A stretch of 64,000 bases of DNA from Erigeron canadensis (Eukaryota; Streptophyta; Magnoliopsida; Asterales; Asteraceae), in assembly GCF_010389155.1 (NCBI RefSeq), contig NC_057763.1, positions 35,322,645 through 35,386,644 of the forward strand, read 5' to 3'. Position numbers and translations under genes: made by a program. Of the stretch, positions 22,693-38,795 are shown in pieces (within the stretch, counting starts at the first letter, position 1; each line of letters starts with the position of its first letter). Under the pieces are notes generated by a model. That model was not told the origin of the DNA and made no database searches. It worked only from the letters and a program-made list of their open reading frames with translations.

Positions 22693-24988
22693 TTGAATAC
22701 TTGATATATAATTATAAAAACAAAATAAGTTTGAATTTTTCATTACAAGCCTTAAATTTTTTTATTAACTTAGTTTCATTTCGTACGCATATTTAAATTT
22801 CAATGCAAGAACAATTACCTTTTATATTTTAACAAAATATTACAAGAAAAAAAAGTTAAAAAGGAGTTATAAAATACGGAAAAATACTAGAACAAAACAC
22901 AAAAATATGGAAGTTAAATTGTCTAGTTTATTATTGGAAGTTAGATTATTCGAACAAAACACATTAAGTAAATATGTTATTTTATTAAATAGATACATAA
23001 TGTAGTTTAAGATTTATAATCGAGTATTTGATTTTATATAAATAAGAAGATAATATGTTTTTTGAAATTTCATTTAAATCACAGGGTAGATCGAAGGGAA
23101 CCCTTTGATCCCGTGTACCGAATTGGTACCTACGAAACCTCAATGTTGAGTTTTTTTGCATCGATGATTAGCTATCATTATCAGTCTTATCCACGACAAG
23201 AATTGAACATGCGTCCCTTAAGACAACAGACTTTCAATGATGTCATGGTGGGCAACCCACCTAAATGAGTTGGTTTGAAATTTAATTATAGTAGCTAAAG
23301 TGTTTTGTCTATATTTACTTTTATATCGTCATTATACAAATATATAACAACCATATTATAGAAAACAGCTACTCTAAAGAGCAATTTTGAATATTACTAT
23401 ATTCACCAGTATTAGATGTATTAACATCACATTGTCATTATACCAAAATTTATATATCTTACTAGCCATTTTTGATGCAAATAAAACTTTAAATAACAAT
23501 ACAACTGTATTTTAACATGTTTTATCTATAATTAATAATTATGTTATTCTTAAAACTTATTGTGTTTATTTCGCGTATTTATATTGTCTCGCGTAATATA
23601 CAGAAAATATAATTTTACTTTTATATATACAAAAATACGATTTTCTTAAATAATTATTAACCAATTGAAATATTTTATTTCATTTAATTAACATTTGCTT
23701 ATGTTGTTGATCCTATCAAATTGAAAAACTTATTATTTGACACTTTTTAATAAGTTATTCATTATATGTTTTTCCTAATAAATATAGAAGTTGAAATTTA
23801 GGGTTTCTTGTAAGATTATATTATAAACTTTCAAATCTTAATTATTGTATTATAATTTGCTTTTACATAAGTTATGTTAATTAAAGTAAATATTAAAAGT
23901 TTAAGATTTTAATTTCCTAAATATTTTAGTTTTTAAATTTGTTACATAAATCCAATATTTGCTTCAAATATTATTAATATTAATAATACAATTCAACCAT
24001 GATTTTAAAAAAATATTTTGAAAATTTCTAAAATTTAACTATAAGTACATAATCCGAAACCTCAATATATTGATGTGAAATTAATTTTAAAAATTTCAAA
24101 AGGTTAACTATAAACACAAAAAGTAAACTTTTAAAAGGTGAGCTACTGGCAAGGTCTTAAACCTTAAGGAAATCCATCAAGGTATAAATCACACTTTCGA
24201 AGTTTGTATGAATGGATAATTAAGAGTGTTTTCAATAATACTGGGTTTCATCTCAGACATGCGTGGTTCAAATGCTAACTACTTTTGTTTTGTTAAATTT
24301 TCTTTATATGTATATTTTTATAAACATTAAACTACGTGAAAATTGTAAAAAATGATTAATATAGTTACACTAATTAAAGAGAAGTCAAATCCATATAGAG
24401 CTCTTATATATTCCGCTAAAAAAATCTGTTTATATTGAATTTTAAACTATCACTTGACACAATAATTTGAAGTGTTACTAATTGTTTATAGAAACATAAA
24501 ATCATGAAATTTTATGTTTTTTTTTTCTATATAAAGACATACATTAACAACAAGATACTAATTAATTTTCAACTTTGGCACCATGATACTAATTAATCTA
24601 TTTTCAACATCGATCTTTTATATATGGTTGTCAATGTATGATATTGTGAAACGATAACTTGTCACTAATTAAATATGTTATCTCGCGTATTACGCGGGAC
24701 AATAATCTAGTTGATACCTTATACTATATTGTTGATACCTTATATATAATTAAACCCCTTTATACAGAATATAAGAAAACCCCTTTAGTCGATTTATCAT
24801 CTTCGACAATCGTTTAATCTACATAATTTAAACGACTTAATTTTCTTGAAACCTTTTTTTTTAAAAATAAACTATCATCTTGGTCAATCGTCAGAATTTG
24901 TACGTAATAAGAAAACGATATATAGTTTTAGTTAGTTGAAACTCTTTTTTATGTATACAAAGTAATCAATAGTACTAATTAGCCATAT
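22693..24988. other. AT-rich spacer with a Helitron 3' end
   Basis: At 24681-24710 a plus-strand terminus reads TCTCGCGTATTACGCGGGA, then seven bases, then CTAG before T: a Helitron 3' end. Its 5' end was not placed. At about 23080-23270 a block has a tRNA-like B-box word on the minus strand (ATGTTCAATTC), a possible SINE trace. No gene was found. Confidence 0.45.
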
Positions 24989-27076
24989 ATGGGAAAGTCT
25001 TTAAGCTCTTTGGTGTTGTTCGTTCAGCTGCTACTGATGCTACTACCAGGCCTAGGCATTGCGACGACGACATATATAGACCATTCGCTGAAGCCCGCCG
25101 CCAACTTTTCGAACCATGATCGATCCTGGCACCAGCACACTGCGATGCGCACACCGTGTCATCAAAGAAAATTGTGCGGAAATATGTGTACGACCGATAC
25201 ACCAAAGTTTCTTGGACTTAATCAAGTTTCGGGCATATGGCCCACTGCGTCTTATGGTAAAGATGTGATAATAGGAGTGATTGATTCTGGAATTTGGCCT
25301 GAAAGCAAGAGTTTTAACGATGAAGGGATGTCGGAGGTGCCACAAAGATGGAAGGGAAAGTGTGAAGAAGGGATGTCGTCTTTTTGCAACAACAAACTGA
25401 TTGGGGCTAGATCCTTTAGCAAAGGACTCCAAGCAGCAGGTCTTAGTGTCTCCACAGAGTATGATTTTGACTCGCCTAGAGATTATTTAGGACATGGCAC
25501 ACGTACATCATCAACGGCAGCAGGAAATTTTGTGTTTGGTGCGAGTTATTTTGGTCATGCAAAAGTCGCAGCGGTGCTCTGGGAAGGCGCCTACTCGTTT
25601 GAAAATAAGGCGATAGATTTTCTAGCCGGGATGGATCAAGCAGTTTCTGATGGAGTTGATGTAATGTCGATTTCTTTACAAACAGGTGACCACGCCAAGC
25701 CTTATTTTCAGGATGTAATCGCCATTGCAGCCCTTTCTGCTGTAGAAAGAGGGATTGTTGTCGTTTGCTCTGCCGGAAACAGAGGACCTAAAAAGTCTTC
25801 AGTATTCAACGGTGCTCCTTGGATAATGACCGTAGGTGCAGGGACCATGGACAGGTACCTAGCCACACTAGAACTTGGAAACGGGCTGACGTTCCAAGGA
25901 ACCACATACTTCCCTGATAGTATTTCTATTACAGATACGCTTTTGTACTATGCAAGTAATGATTCTAAGAAAGCCAGGTGCTTGGATTTGGACCCAAAAG
26001 ATGTCAAAGAAAAAATAGTATTATGTGACTTGGATTTTAAAGGACAAATGAACGCAGCTAGCATGGCGGGTGCATATGGTGCCATCTTCTTAACAGAATC
26101 CTTGTTTTTGGACCCGGGAGACTATTCCATTCCAGGTATATTGTTGCATGCTAGTTATGCAACAGTGTTAAAGGCATACGCAATGACCGGTAACAGCCCC
26201 TTGGTAAAAGAGTAGAGAATTCTGCTGACGAAAAGAGGCCCTGCACCACAAGTGGCTGATTTCTCATCAAGAGGACCTGATCCAATTAGTCCAAGCATAC
26301 TAAAGCCCGATATTCTTGCTCCAGGGGTGCATGTGTTGGGTGCAGTTAGACCAGACAAGCCTTCCATGAAAGGCAGAGACTATAACTTACGAGTATTAAC
26401 AGACTATGATCACGTGTCTGGCACATCCATGGCAACACCAATCATAGCAGGAGTTGTAGCACTTGTAAAGGCTGTCCATCGCGAATGGAGTCCAGCAGCT
26501 ATTCGGTCAGCTATCATGACAACATCAACCAAAACCGACAACACACACAGACTCATTCAAGATGAACGACATGTTCGCACAGCTACACCTCTAGATTTCG
26601 GGGCTGGCCATGTGAATCCTAACCGAGCAATGGACCCTGGGCTTGTCTATGATATGGGCTCACAAGACTACATTGATTTCTTATGTGGTCTTGGATATAC
26701 CGCGGAGCAAATGATGACCGTCATAAGAAGAAGCGACTGGAGTTGCAGTGAAAACCAAACTACCGATCTTAACTACCCTTCCTTTATGGTCAATATCGCA
26801 ACCCAAGCCATATTTCCGTATGTTAAGCATTTCAAGAGGACGGTAACAAATGTTGGAGATTCTACATCCACCTATAGGGCTGTCTTAGAGGTTCCCCATG
26901 GTATGTTTGTAAGAGTTGAGCCAGACGTTATTCGCTTTACGAGCAAATACCAAAAGCAAGACTTTGTGCTAAGGGTAGAGGTCGAACAATATACTACTTG
27001 GAAAGTGACTTACGGATATCTCAAATGGATAGATGATAATAACCACACGGTATCCACCCCGATTGTAGTCGTCTGA
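24989..27076 (+). pseudogene. SBT1-type subtilase, broken
   Basis: Secreted serine protease of the plant subtilase (S8) family, intronless as is usual for SBT1 genes. The frame starts with a signal peptide (hydrophobic residues 8-24). The catalytic Asp is in GVIDSGIWPES (residue 99), His in LGHGTRTSST (169), and Ser in VSGTSMATP (codon 480). The SSRGP motif, PA-domain region and C-terminal Fn3-like domain are present. It is broken in two ways. An in-frame TAG at 26213-26215 (codon 409) cuts the protein before the Ser. Most of the I9 inhibitor prodomain between TYIDHS and TPKFLGLN is missing. A further shortening lies after SYFGHAK. The frame continues unbroken after the stop to 27076 (696 codons in all, against roughly 750 for the family), so the nonsense change is probably recent. 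Confidence 0.85.
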
Positions 27077-27826
27077 TTAATGCGGTTACTCTATTATCCA
27101 TCCCGATCGCATCTCTTAATTTTCGAAAGACGCCTGAGCCCCTAGCTTGTTTTTTGTTCGTAGTCATTTGTTTTCTTTAAGTTGTTACCTTTCTGTTTAA
27201 TTGATGCTACTGTTTTAATTAATTGGTTAACTTCTGTTTCTATTCTAGGAGACCCTAATTAATTGTATGTTTCTTCTCTTTTATGTTGCAATCATTCACA
27301 CGTTAACGCATTTGTTTTCATATATTATTTACCCTATATAAGTTATACTTTTCATGATTCTTTTAATTTAAATGCTTTTTTACATCGAACTTTTCCTATA
27401 TCATTTTTTTAATTTATAGTTTCCTAAAACTTTTATGAATAACAAATATCACAACAAAAACTAACTGAAATTTCTTTAATTGTAATGTTAAGAAAAATAT
27501 TACAACAACAAGCTTTGACAAGATATTAACAGACGAACAAGATAAACGTTTTCGTCAATATTTCAGTATTAATTTTTATTTCCTTGAGTTCCATGACATT
27601 ATTTATAGTTAAATTTACCGTTTTGTTTTTTCATAATTTTTATCACATTCTTTATATTTGAATTCACCGGTTTGTTCGTTCATAATTTTTTTTGAATTAC
27701 ATGTATTTAATTTAATCTTTAATATGTCATAAACAATCCGTGTCTAAATCCGTTACTAAACAAACATCTAATCTAAATCTACATAACTAAATACAATAAC
27801 GTACAAAAATAGTAACTAAAGCTTTT
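27077..27826. other. Spacer between convergent genes
   Basis: 3' flank of the subtilase and of the minus-strand AT-hook gene. AT-rich, no feature recognised. Confidence 0.5.
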
Positions 27827-28403
27827 TTAAAAATCGGGTATGTCTTTTAATAGCATATTGATCGTTATGTTTTCATCATCCAAGTCGTCAAAATCCGGAA
27901 TAGCTCCAGGAATATCAATCATCGATAGCAACGGTGGATAGTCGCTTGGACAATAATGATGATCGAACTCTGGGAGCTTGCAACCTTCGAATGATGACCA
28001 ACTATTCGAATCGTCGTCGTTAATGCTATTAGGGTTGCTAGTTGTATCTTGCACTCCAAGTATACTTTGCCCATAGATATCCTGTAAATTGTACATATGT
28101 ATTGCATGTTTGCTTGTAAATATATTCATATATACTACGTGCATATACATAAATACGAAAATTAATTAATTAATAAAAAAGAGATTTTTTATATTGTGAG
28201 TCGGTACGTACACAAGAAGATTGCCAATAAGCTAATGTACGTTTGCCATTGGGCTTTATGATCTTTTTGGTCCTTGGTTTTCTGGGTATACCTTTACTTT
28301 CGAAAATCATGAAACTTTTACCATCTAATTTATTATTGTCGATTGGGTATTTGCGGGGTCTACCACGACCACGTCGAATCTTTAAAATAGGTTTCTTTGA
28401 CAT
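27827..28403 (-). CDS. AT-hook protein with acidic tail (148 aa)
   Basis: Two exons on the minus strand, 28212-28403 and 27827-28081, with a GT-AG intron of 130 bp. They join in frame after SSC and give 148 aa. Near the N-terminus lies a classic AT-hook (RRGRGRPRKYP, about residues 10-20), which binds the minor groove of AT-rich DNA. A second basic patch follows (IPRKPRTKK). The C-terminal half is acidic and hydrophobic (DFDDLDDENITINMLLKD), like an activation domain. I cannot assign it to a named family. The protein is probably nuclear, as a small DNA-binding or chromatin protein. The short intron and clean frame favour a real gene, but the product could also be a fragment of a larger AT-hook gene. 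Confidence 0.6.
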
Positions 28404-28693
28404 TTCGATACGTATGTTGTATATCGTTATAACTTTAAGATTTTATTAATAATGTATAGGATGAAGATCGATATATTTATATGGATGGATATATAGATCG
28501 ATAGGTATATGGTAACCGACTAAAGGATTAGATTTATAGTAAAACGGTTATGTGGTGGGTTACCAAATTTAATTTAAGTTAATACTTGTGGGTAACGCAA
28601 TGTAAAGATTCCTTTTGGAACGTTTCTTTAGTTTATGATACGATTAATATCAAAGAAATCGATGAATTTGCTAGCTTGATCATTTTCACCGTG

Positions 28694-28940
28694 CTTGTTA
28701 TTCGCTGTTGGATCAGTGGTTGAAGCTTATGCCTCTGGAAACAGAGGTCATGCGTTCGATCCTCATGCCCAGCAAGGCTGGAGGTCCTTTTCTACCTATG
28801 GTAGAACTTGGAAGCAGCCTCCTTTGGTAGGGGTAAGGCTGTCTACATATCAACCTCCCCCATACACCATCGAAGACGGTATTGGGACCCAAAACCCGTG
28901 GAAGACGGCATTGGGAGTTACTTACTTGTTATTTGCTGTT
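28694..28940 (+). mobile_element. tRNA-derived SINE with target duplication
   Basis: Body 28710-28924 (215 bp) carries an A box (GGATCAGTGGTTGAAGC) and a B box (TGCGTTCGATCCTCATG), the internal RNA polymerase III promoter. It is flanked by CTTGTTATTCGCTGTT (28694-28709) and CTTGTTATTTGCTGTT (28925-28940), a 16-bp target-site duplication with one mismatch. A sister copy in the opposite direction lies at 54597-54814. Confidence 0.85.
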
Positions 28941-29934
28941 ATAAAAGAAAATGTACATGTTAATTTTCTGAAAATGAAAGTAAGTGTAAAAATACTATAC
29001 TATATACCCCTGTGGCCTTGTTTTTTCTTTTACTTAATATCAAATTTTATGTTTTTTTTTTACATAATAAACAAAAATAACCCTGATTTATCTAATTTCA
29101 ACTTAATACAAAAAAAAAATTAATACATTTAATACTTAATGGCTAAAAAAACATATCTTTAATCTTACACGATGTTTTCCTAATCTATTAAAGAAAATAC
29201 AAAGTTTTTTAAAATGCTTAATTAACTCACTCGAAGCCAATACTTTGAAAACCGGTATTTTGGTCGTATTAGTGTGGTGATTTTTCAGGTATCACCAGAA
29301 ATACCAGCAGGTACGAATAATTTTATTTATTTTTTAAATAAAAATCTTACAGACTATGTTTAAATTAAACAATAATGGTTAAAATACAATTATAATTTAC
29401 AAAAAAAATAATACCAAATAAATACTTCATATCAAATTATAAGTTTTAAAGTTCACAAATAACAAAGAATCACATTAGATTATCACAAAAATAATTTTCT
29501 AAAAATTATAAAAAAAAAAAAAAGAAAGAAAGAAAATACCAGAAAATACCAAACAAATAACGAGATAGTTGTTATATACCGGTTGGGGAAAGTTATGATA
29601 TAGATAGTCTTACCTCCGTCCAAAGGGAGCAAAACTGCTTCCAAGAGGGCTTTCGGTTTAAGGTTTATCCATTTCAAAATAATTAAATATTTATGAATGT
29701 ATTCATTTATTAATGAGATATAAAGCACAACACAATATATATCTAACTGATATATATAAAAGTCCTCAACTCTTTAAAGAGTTATATAAAAATTAATTTA
29801 AAATGAACTAAAATAATTAAATAACAAAAAACTTAACGTTAATAAATTAATTTATACCATTATCTCATTTTATAAGAGATTTTCATCAATCTTGTTTACA
29901 TTAATCACGTATACCAATAGTCACCACCGTTAGT
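28941..29934. other. AT-rich spacer
   Basis: Homopolymer-rich sequence; no gene or RNA seen. Confidence 0.5.
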
Positions 29935-30215
29935 TAGGGATGTGCAAATGGCCCGACCCGGCCCCCGACCCGTAAATGCATGAAAATCGAAACCGTGACC
30001 CGACCCGTGAAGGTCCGGGCCGGTTCGGGGCGGGTACGGGCGGGTCGCGGGCTGGTTACGAGTTTCCTTCACTTTTTTTCGGTTTTTGCCTTCACCCGAC
30101 CGGTGTGACCCGTGACCCGTGAAAACTACAAATGCGTGACCCGTGACCCGGCCCGTTTGGCTTCGGACGGGTCGGGCACGGGTCAACGGTTTTTTTGCTC
30201 ATCCCTACCGTTAGT
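29927..30215. mobile_element. GC-rich hAT-type MITE
   Basis: Element 29935-30207 (273 bp) begins TAGGGATGTGCAAA and ends TTTTGCTCATCCCTA, so the inverted ends are TAGGGATG(T/A)GCAAA. It is bounded by a perfect 8-bp duplication, CCGTTAGT, at 29927-29934 and 30208-30215, the hAT hallmark. The interior is built of GACCCG and CGGGTC words and is far richer in GC than its surroundings. Confidence 0.85.
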
Positions 30216-30268
30216 ACCTCTAGCGTTATGCGAAAAATATGCTAGTATTTTTATATATATTTTTATTT
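30216..30268. other. Gap between MITE and MULE
   Basis: About 50 AT-rich bases that include the left MULE target duplication at 30260-30268. Confidence 0.5.
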
Positions 30269-31624
30269 GAACGAATATTTTGGTCCCTGTGTTATCACAC
30301 ATTTTGTAAGTTTGATACAAACATGTGTAAAGTGGTGAAACATATCCCTGTGGTATCACACCCGTTATCTTGGTCCAAAGTTAACTTTCCGTCTATTTTC
30401 TCCGTTTGTGAGGCCATGTGCCACACATGTGATGGACAAAATTGACTTTTCATATAAAAAATGGACTATTTTTGCATATCCTTTTTTTTTCTTTTTTCCT
30501 TTGTTCTTTAATTGTGCTACCAAGTACCAGCCATCATCCACAATTCCACATCTTCAAAAACTACATGAATCATCATTTCTTTTTACTTTCCCTTCTATGC
30601 CTATATTATATCTATCTATAGTATATTAAATTAAAGACATATACACTGATACAAATCAATCAAGAAGCAGCAGACACAGTGACCCAACAAAGCTCCATTC
30701 TTGTCTCAATATTTTCTTTCTTCTTTCTTGTTTCCTTCTCTCATCATCATCATCATCAGACTAATAGACTATCATGATCACTATCGGAGTTGCAATTGAA
30801 ACCCCCTGTCTTGGATGTTATTAAACTATCTTTGGTGAGTTTAAATGTATGTATATAGACATAACCCAGAAAATAATATGTATATGTATATATATATATA
30901 TACATACATATATTACAAACAAACAACACAGTGACAACACAAACACACCAACAGAGACGAATATGACGAATTGCATCTTAAATTATTGGATCTGGTTTGA
31001 TTAACTGTCGATTTAGTTTTAATGATTACGAGTTTGATCCGATTTTGATTGAAGCAAACCCGACCTTGAAGAAACGATGGCGGTGGTTATGGCGCTTCCG
31101 ATACCGGTTGTTGCACAGGTTTGTTCCAATGGCGGTGGTTGCGACGGTGCTGTTTGAACAGATATCGTCGTGATGGTTCTAATGGCGTTTGTTGCGGTGG
31201 TTCATATCGAAACAGTTGTGTTTACGGATGCGGTGTATATCGGTTTGCGGTGGTTGCAGTGAACTTTGGATTTTATTTTGATGTTTAGAATAGAATGATT
31301 AGTGTTTATAATATAAATTATCACATGATATATATCCACCAAATTTTTGAGTTTTTTTTTTTCAAAACAGATTATGATTTGCAAAAAAAAAAAATGGATT
31401 TGCAAAAATAGTCCATTTTTTGTATGAAAAGTCAGTTTTGCCCATCACATGTGTGGCACATGGCCTCACAAACGGAGAAAATAGACGGAAAGTTAATTTT
31501 GGACCAAGATTGCAACGGGTGTGATATCACAGGGATACGTTTCAGCATTTTGCAAATTTTTGTATCAAACTTGCAAAAGGTATGATAACACAGGGACCAA
31601 AAATGCAATTCGTTCTTTTTATTT
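30260..31624. mobile_element. MULE with long inverted repeats, Pack-MULE-like
   Basis: Element 30269-31615 (1347 bp) is bounded by a perfect 9-bp duplication, TTTTTATTT (30260-30268 and 31616-31624). It has terminal inverted repeats of about 210 bp starting GAACGAAT, containing GGTCCCTGTG and TTTCCGTCTATTTTCTCCG. Long repeats and a 9-bp duplication are the Mutator pattern. There is no transposase. The interior (about 30640-31250) has CT-rich leader-like sequence (TTTCTTTCTTCTTTCTTG, CATCATCATCATCATCAG), a donor-like GTGAGT, and a GGCGGTGGTT-rich stretch. These look like a captured 5' leader and intron of a host gene. The right end lies 121 bp upstream of the PURA start codon. Confidence 0.8.
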
Positions 31625-31736
31625 TAAGTAATGAATTGCCGAAACATAGTCTTCTCAGTGGTTTAAGACCTTGCGCCACCCCCACCTCCACCTACCAAAA
31701 CCCTCCCTCCCTTAGGAATCTTTCACTTTCACAGCC

Positions 31737-34993
<3,257 letters not shown>

Positions 34994-35993
34994 AATTGAA
35001 GCTAAAATGATCTCTTCAATCTCATTATCTGGATTAATAATCTCACCGCTGTCTAATGTTTCTAACCTTTGATTAGGAAAACAAAAGGTGTTTATCGGAC
35101 ATGCATTGTTGATGCTTGGATTTTGTGTTAATTTAGGTGTGTTGTGTAGCATTATGAGATGCGGTGAGGAAATTTAGTTTAGGTGTTATGAGTTTGCGTA
35201 ATCTGACATGTTTGTGTTCCATACTACATTAGGGTTTATGGTTGATTGCATTTTTGAAATCACAGAACAGGTTTCTTTTCATATTGCTGTGTTTAACCAA
35301 GTAAAATCAGTAGTGTGTGGAATTCCAGTTATTGCCGTACTCGACTGATTGAGTAGGTATACAAAACTATTTTGCTGGCACATTAGGTGGTGAGATGAAG
35401 CTCAAATTATTGCCAGTCGTTTCTTTTTAATGTTCCTCGTTTATAATATTGTAACTGCTTCTATCTATCAAGTTATAAAGACTACAGAAATTCAAAATTT
35501 ACGAAAGAGAAAGTTCTCATTAAATAAAAAAAAAAGAGATCAAAGCATGTATCTGTGCCAGCTACAGGAACATCAAATATTTACACGTTTATAAACAGCA
35601 ACAGACTCTTTGATCAAAATTTACAATTTGTCAAATATTTCAGCAGACGCATAAAATTTACTCCAAACTATGCATGTGCCTTGTAGGCATCAAGATATTT
35701 GCAAACAATACTATTACAAACTGCACAAAATCAAGGGTTGTCTCCAGTTCAGTTTGCCAAATGAAATCATGGACAATACCCAGAAGTAAATGTGTAGGTT
35801 CAAACAAAAGTCCGTCTTCAAGAGCGAGCGTCTGTTTATTTTAGAATGCAATAAAATAAATAAATTGAACTCGTTAGGCAGATACAAGCATTATCAATCA
35901 TATATGTATAGAAGAACACTGAGAAGGAGTACCCGAAACAACAATTTGCTTATATACATACCTTGGCGGTCAACTAAAAGTAACAGCATGTTA
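34994..35993. other. Shared 3' flank of convergent genes
   Basis: PURA (plus) and the PHD-Myb gene (minus) end toward each other across this kilobase. It holds their 3' untranslated regions; no other gene was seen. Confidence 0.6.
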
Positions 35994-38795
35994 TTAAGCA
36001 TCATGGCTTCTGTTGCACATGTTTCTCCATTTGTCTTTTAGATCAATATTCGTACGTCCTTTGTGGAAGACGTTGCGTCCAAAATCCAAAATCTCGTTCC
36101 ACGGAATTCTGTTGTTCATAGCACTAGAATATTTCCCAACGCCTTCCTAAAAAAATTGAATCAGTCGATATAAATTATACTTTTAGTAGCCAATCATTGA
36201 ATTAAGCACCTGCTAATAAAAGTGTAATTTGTAATAGCAAAATGAATAATACAATCCATCCACCATGTGTCATCACTACTATTCTACTAATCTTACCAAT
36301 GGGTACTGTAGTCCATCTAAAGAAAAAAAAAAAAACAAGAAGTTTTAAGGAACATCAAAAGCAGATCAGCATATTCAGAAAACTCAAGTACCTTCAACAT
36401 TTCTTCCTCTGCTTTTGTCCATGGGATTATATTTCGCCTTGAACGCGGAATTGGTGGAGGACAAATGCTACGTATTTAATTCCAACAGAGTAATTAACAA
36501 TTAGATCAATCATGCGCTTCACCAGTAGTCATTACACCAAGTGGTAAGTACAAATCATATATTTTGCAAAGTATAATGAAAATTACTAAAGAGTTTATAA
36601 AGAGAACTTACTATTTTGCTTTCCTCCTGCAAGATCTTTCTGAGGAAATAGGTTCAGTTGACCTTTGAACTTTTCTTATCTCAACCTTCTGTTTTGAGCC
36701 ACTTGCTTCCGGTATTGGACTCGGAGGCAATTCAGTACTTTTATTCAAGCATCCAGTTTCTATATGCATATCATCATTAACATCTTGTATCGGCGGATTA
36801 GGGAGACCAGAACCTTCTTCATTTGACTCACAATTGCTACAAATTTAGGTCATATGTTTATCAGCGGTCATTACCAAATCTCAACAGAGGAATTAACATT
36901 AGAATCAATGATGTGTTTTGATAGGGTGGGAAAAAACCAAGTGCCCAAAACAAATAACATATTATACACTGACATATAGTAACATTTTGTAAAGAGAACT
37001 TACTATTGTGCTTTTCTCTTGCTGAGTCTTGTTGAGCAAGTAGACTCGTTTGACCGTGGAGTATCTCTTACCTTACCTTTCTGTTTCGGGCTACTTGCTT
37101 GGGGTATTGGATTCTGAGTCAATTCAGTAGCTTGCTGATCCAAGCATCCGGTTTCTATATGCATATCATCATTAGCAACTTGTATCGATGTACCAGGTGG
37201 GGCAGAATTGTCTTCATTTGATTTACGGTTGCAGTTGTTAGCTCTACTTGCAGTGTTTACTTCACCATTTCTTTCAACCATTTCAGGAAAAGCTTCGGTT
37301 ACATTTTTCTCTGATTCACATTGTTTCTTGGAGGACTTTTTTGGTATACGTTTGACTGTGAAACTAGAAAAAGCTTGTAGACCTTTTCTGGCCAAAGAAG
37401 CCTTCTGCTTAGCTTCCAGATATTCAGATATTGCACGACTATATGCACAAAACGGGCAAAAAAACTTATGATTGTCATCAAGGGAGAAGGCAGAGCCCAG
37501 ACAACTTTCGTGAACTCGTAATTGGCATGATTCAGAGCTGCAAACTAATAACTGACCACCTTCATTACACTTCATACAAAGATCCATCTCTAAAAACTCA
37601 GTCATAGAGAATGAATCCTGACTAAGCTGACTGAGTGTGAACTGAGAATTAAAAAAAGCAGCTTTCTGAGCAGCAATATCAGTTCTCACATCATCAAATG
37701 TCTCGCTATTGGTAATTTTCTCATGTCGGCCGTCATATTCTCTATAAGTGTCTGGGAGAAAATTTTCACCATTATGATGAAGCATTTGTCGATCAGGTTG
37801 ACTGTTGGTATGTGCATCATTTTCCACCAATTTGATACCACTGGCTTCTTCTTTAGAGCGTTCTAAAACTCTTTGCCGTTCTTCTCTTCCAGTCTGCTCA
37901 GTAGTTCCTCCAGTGGAATTCCCCAATTGATCAGTCTCTTGCCACACAACTTCTTTAAATTCGTTTTTATCTTTTCCAGGGTTCAAATCTAAATTGTTGT
38001 TATCAAGTGCATCTTGGATATTATCAATCACTGGACCTGTATCTTTACATATATGTGCCATTACTAGTTTACTCTTTTCTTTCAATGATGCAAGAAGTGG
38101 ATGACTATTTTCATGAATCACATCCTTTAACTGTTTTATCAAACAATATATCTAACATAAGACATTTTCAATTTCAAGTCTTATTTCTTCAACCATTTGA
38201 GATATAGATAGCAAATAAAAAGAAATTCCTCACCTTTTTCAATACACATTTAGGCAAGGAAGATCTTTTATGCATGAGGAATGGACGAACATCCCATTTT
38301 TCTTTATCCAATTTAGCCATACTTTTTGGTTTCTGCAACATTTACAAACAAACATAAGTAGATACGTAACAATCAGGTTTTCAGCACAGCCAAAAAACTT
38401 TTTAATATAACATCACCTCATGTAATATCCGAAAAAGGACATCTTCACAGCGTTCTGATGTATCAAAACTAACTTTTGTGTTTTTAGCAGAAGCGGCATC
38501 AACTACAGCTTCATTACCATCAAACAAGCTCTCCAAGATTCTTAAGGAGACCAATTCTCTTGTATGATTTCCTGCATTACCTGAAATGACAGGAGCCGCT
38601 TTCATAAGACCTGAAGAAGGAAAGAATGTAAGACCAATAGTCATACAGATGAAAATTTATCAGTAACAAATGAAAGAAATTTCAATTCTCAAGCATACCC
38701 AATAAAGTAGATGTGTCGACTTGTTCATCACTTGCCAAGGCTTCAATTACCCAATTCCATACAGAGGCTGTAGTAGCAGAACACTTGGGCGCCAT
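35994..38795 (-). CDS. PHD-finger and telobox Myb protein (TRF-like)
   Basis: Seven exons on the minus strand: 38699-38795, 38417-38610, 38234-38332, 37004-38130, 36612-36836, 36392-36467 and 35994-36146. They total 1971 nt, giving 656 aa, with all junctions in frame. A PHD zinc finger (C4HC3) spans about residues 315-358: CMKCNEGGQLLVC, CQLRVHESCLG, FFCPFC; such fingers read histone tails. At the C-terminus lies a Myb/SANT domain (about 594-650) with IPWTKAEEEML and the telobox motif IDLKDKWRNM, which in TRF-like proteins contacts telomere-type DNA. The middle is long, charged and disordered. The 225-bp fifth exon repeats the end of the fourth (shared NDDMHIETGCL, PIP.AS..KQK). An acceptor-like TTTAG precedes the ATG, so the first intron may end exactly at the start codon. 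Probably a nuclear chromatin or telomere factor; the exact orthologue is unknown. Confidence 0.88.

Noticed and set aside
25052..25432. Minus-strand open frame inside the subtilase
   Set aside because: Antisense shadow of a clearly coding region; no recognisable protein content.
26213..26215. Programmed stop-codon readthrough in the subtilase
   Set aside because: The prodomain is also deleted, so plain decay explains the stop better.
28710..28924. tRNA gene
   Set aside because: A and B boxes are present, but the sequence does not fold as a full tRNA and carries a target duplication, so it is a SINE.
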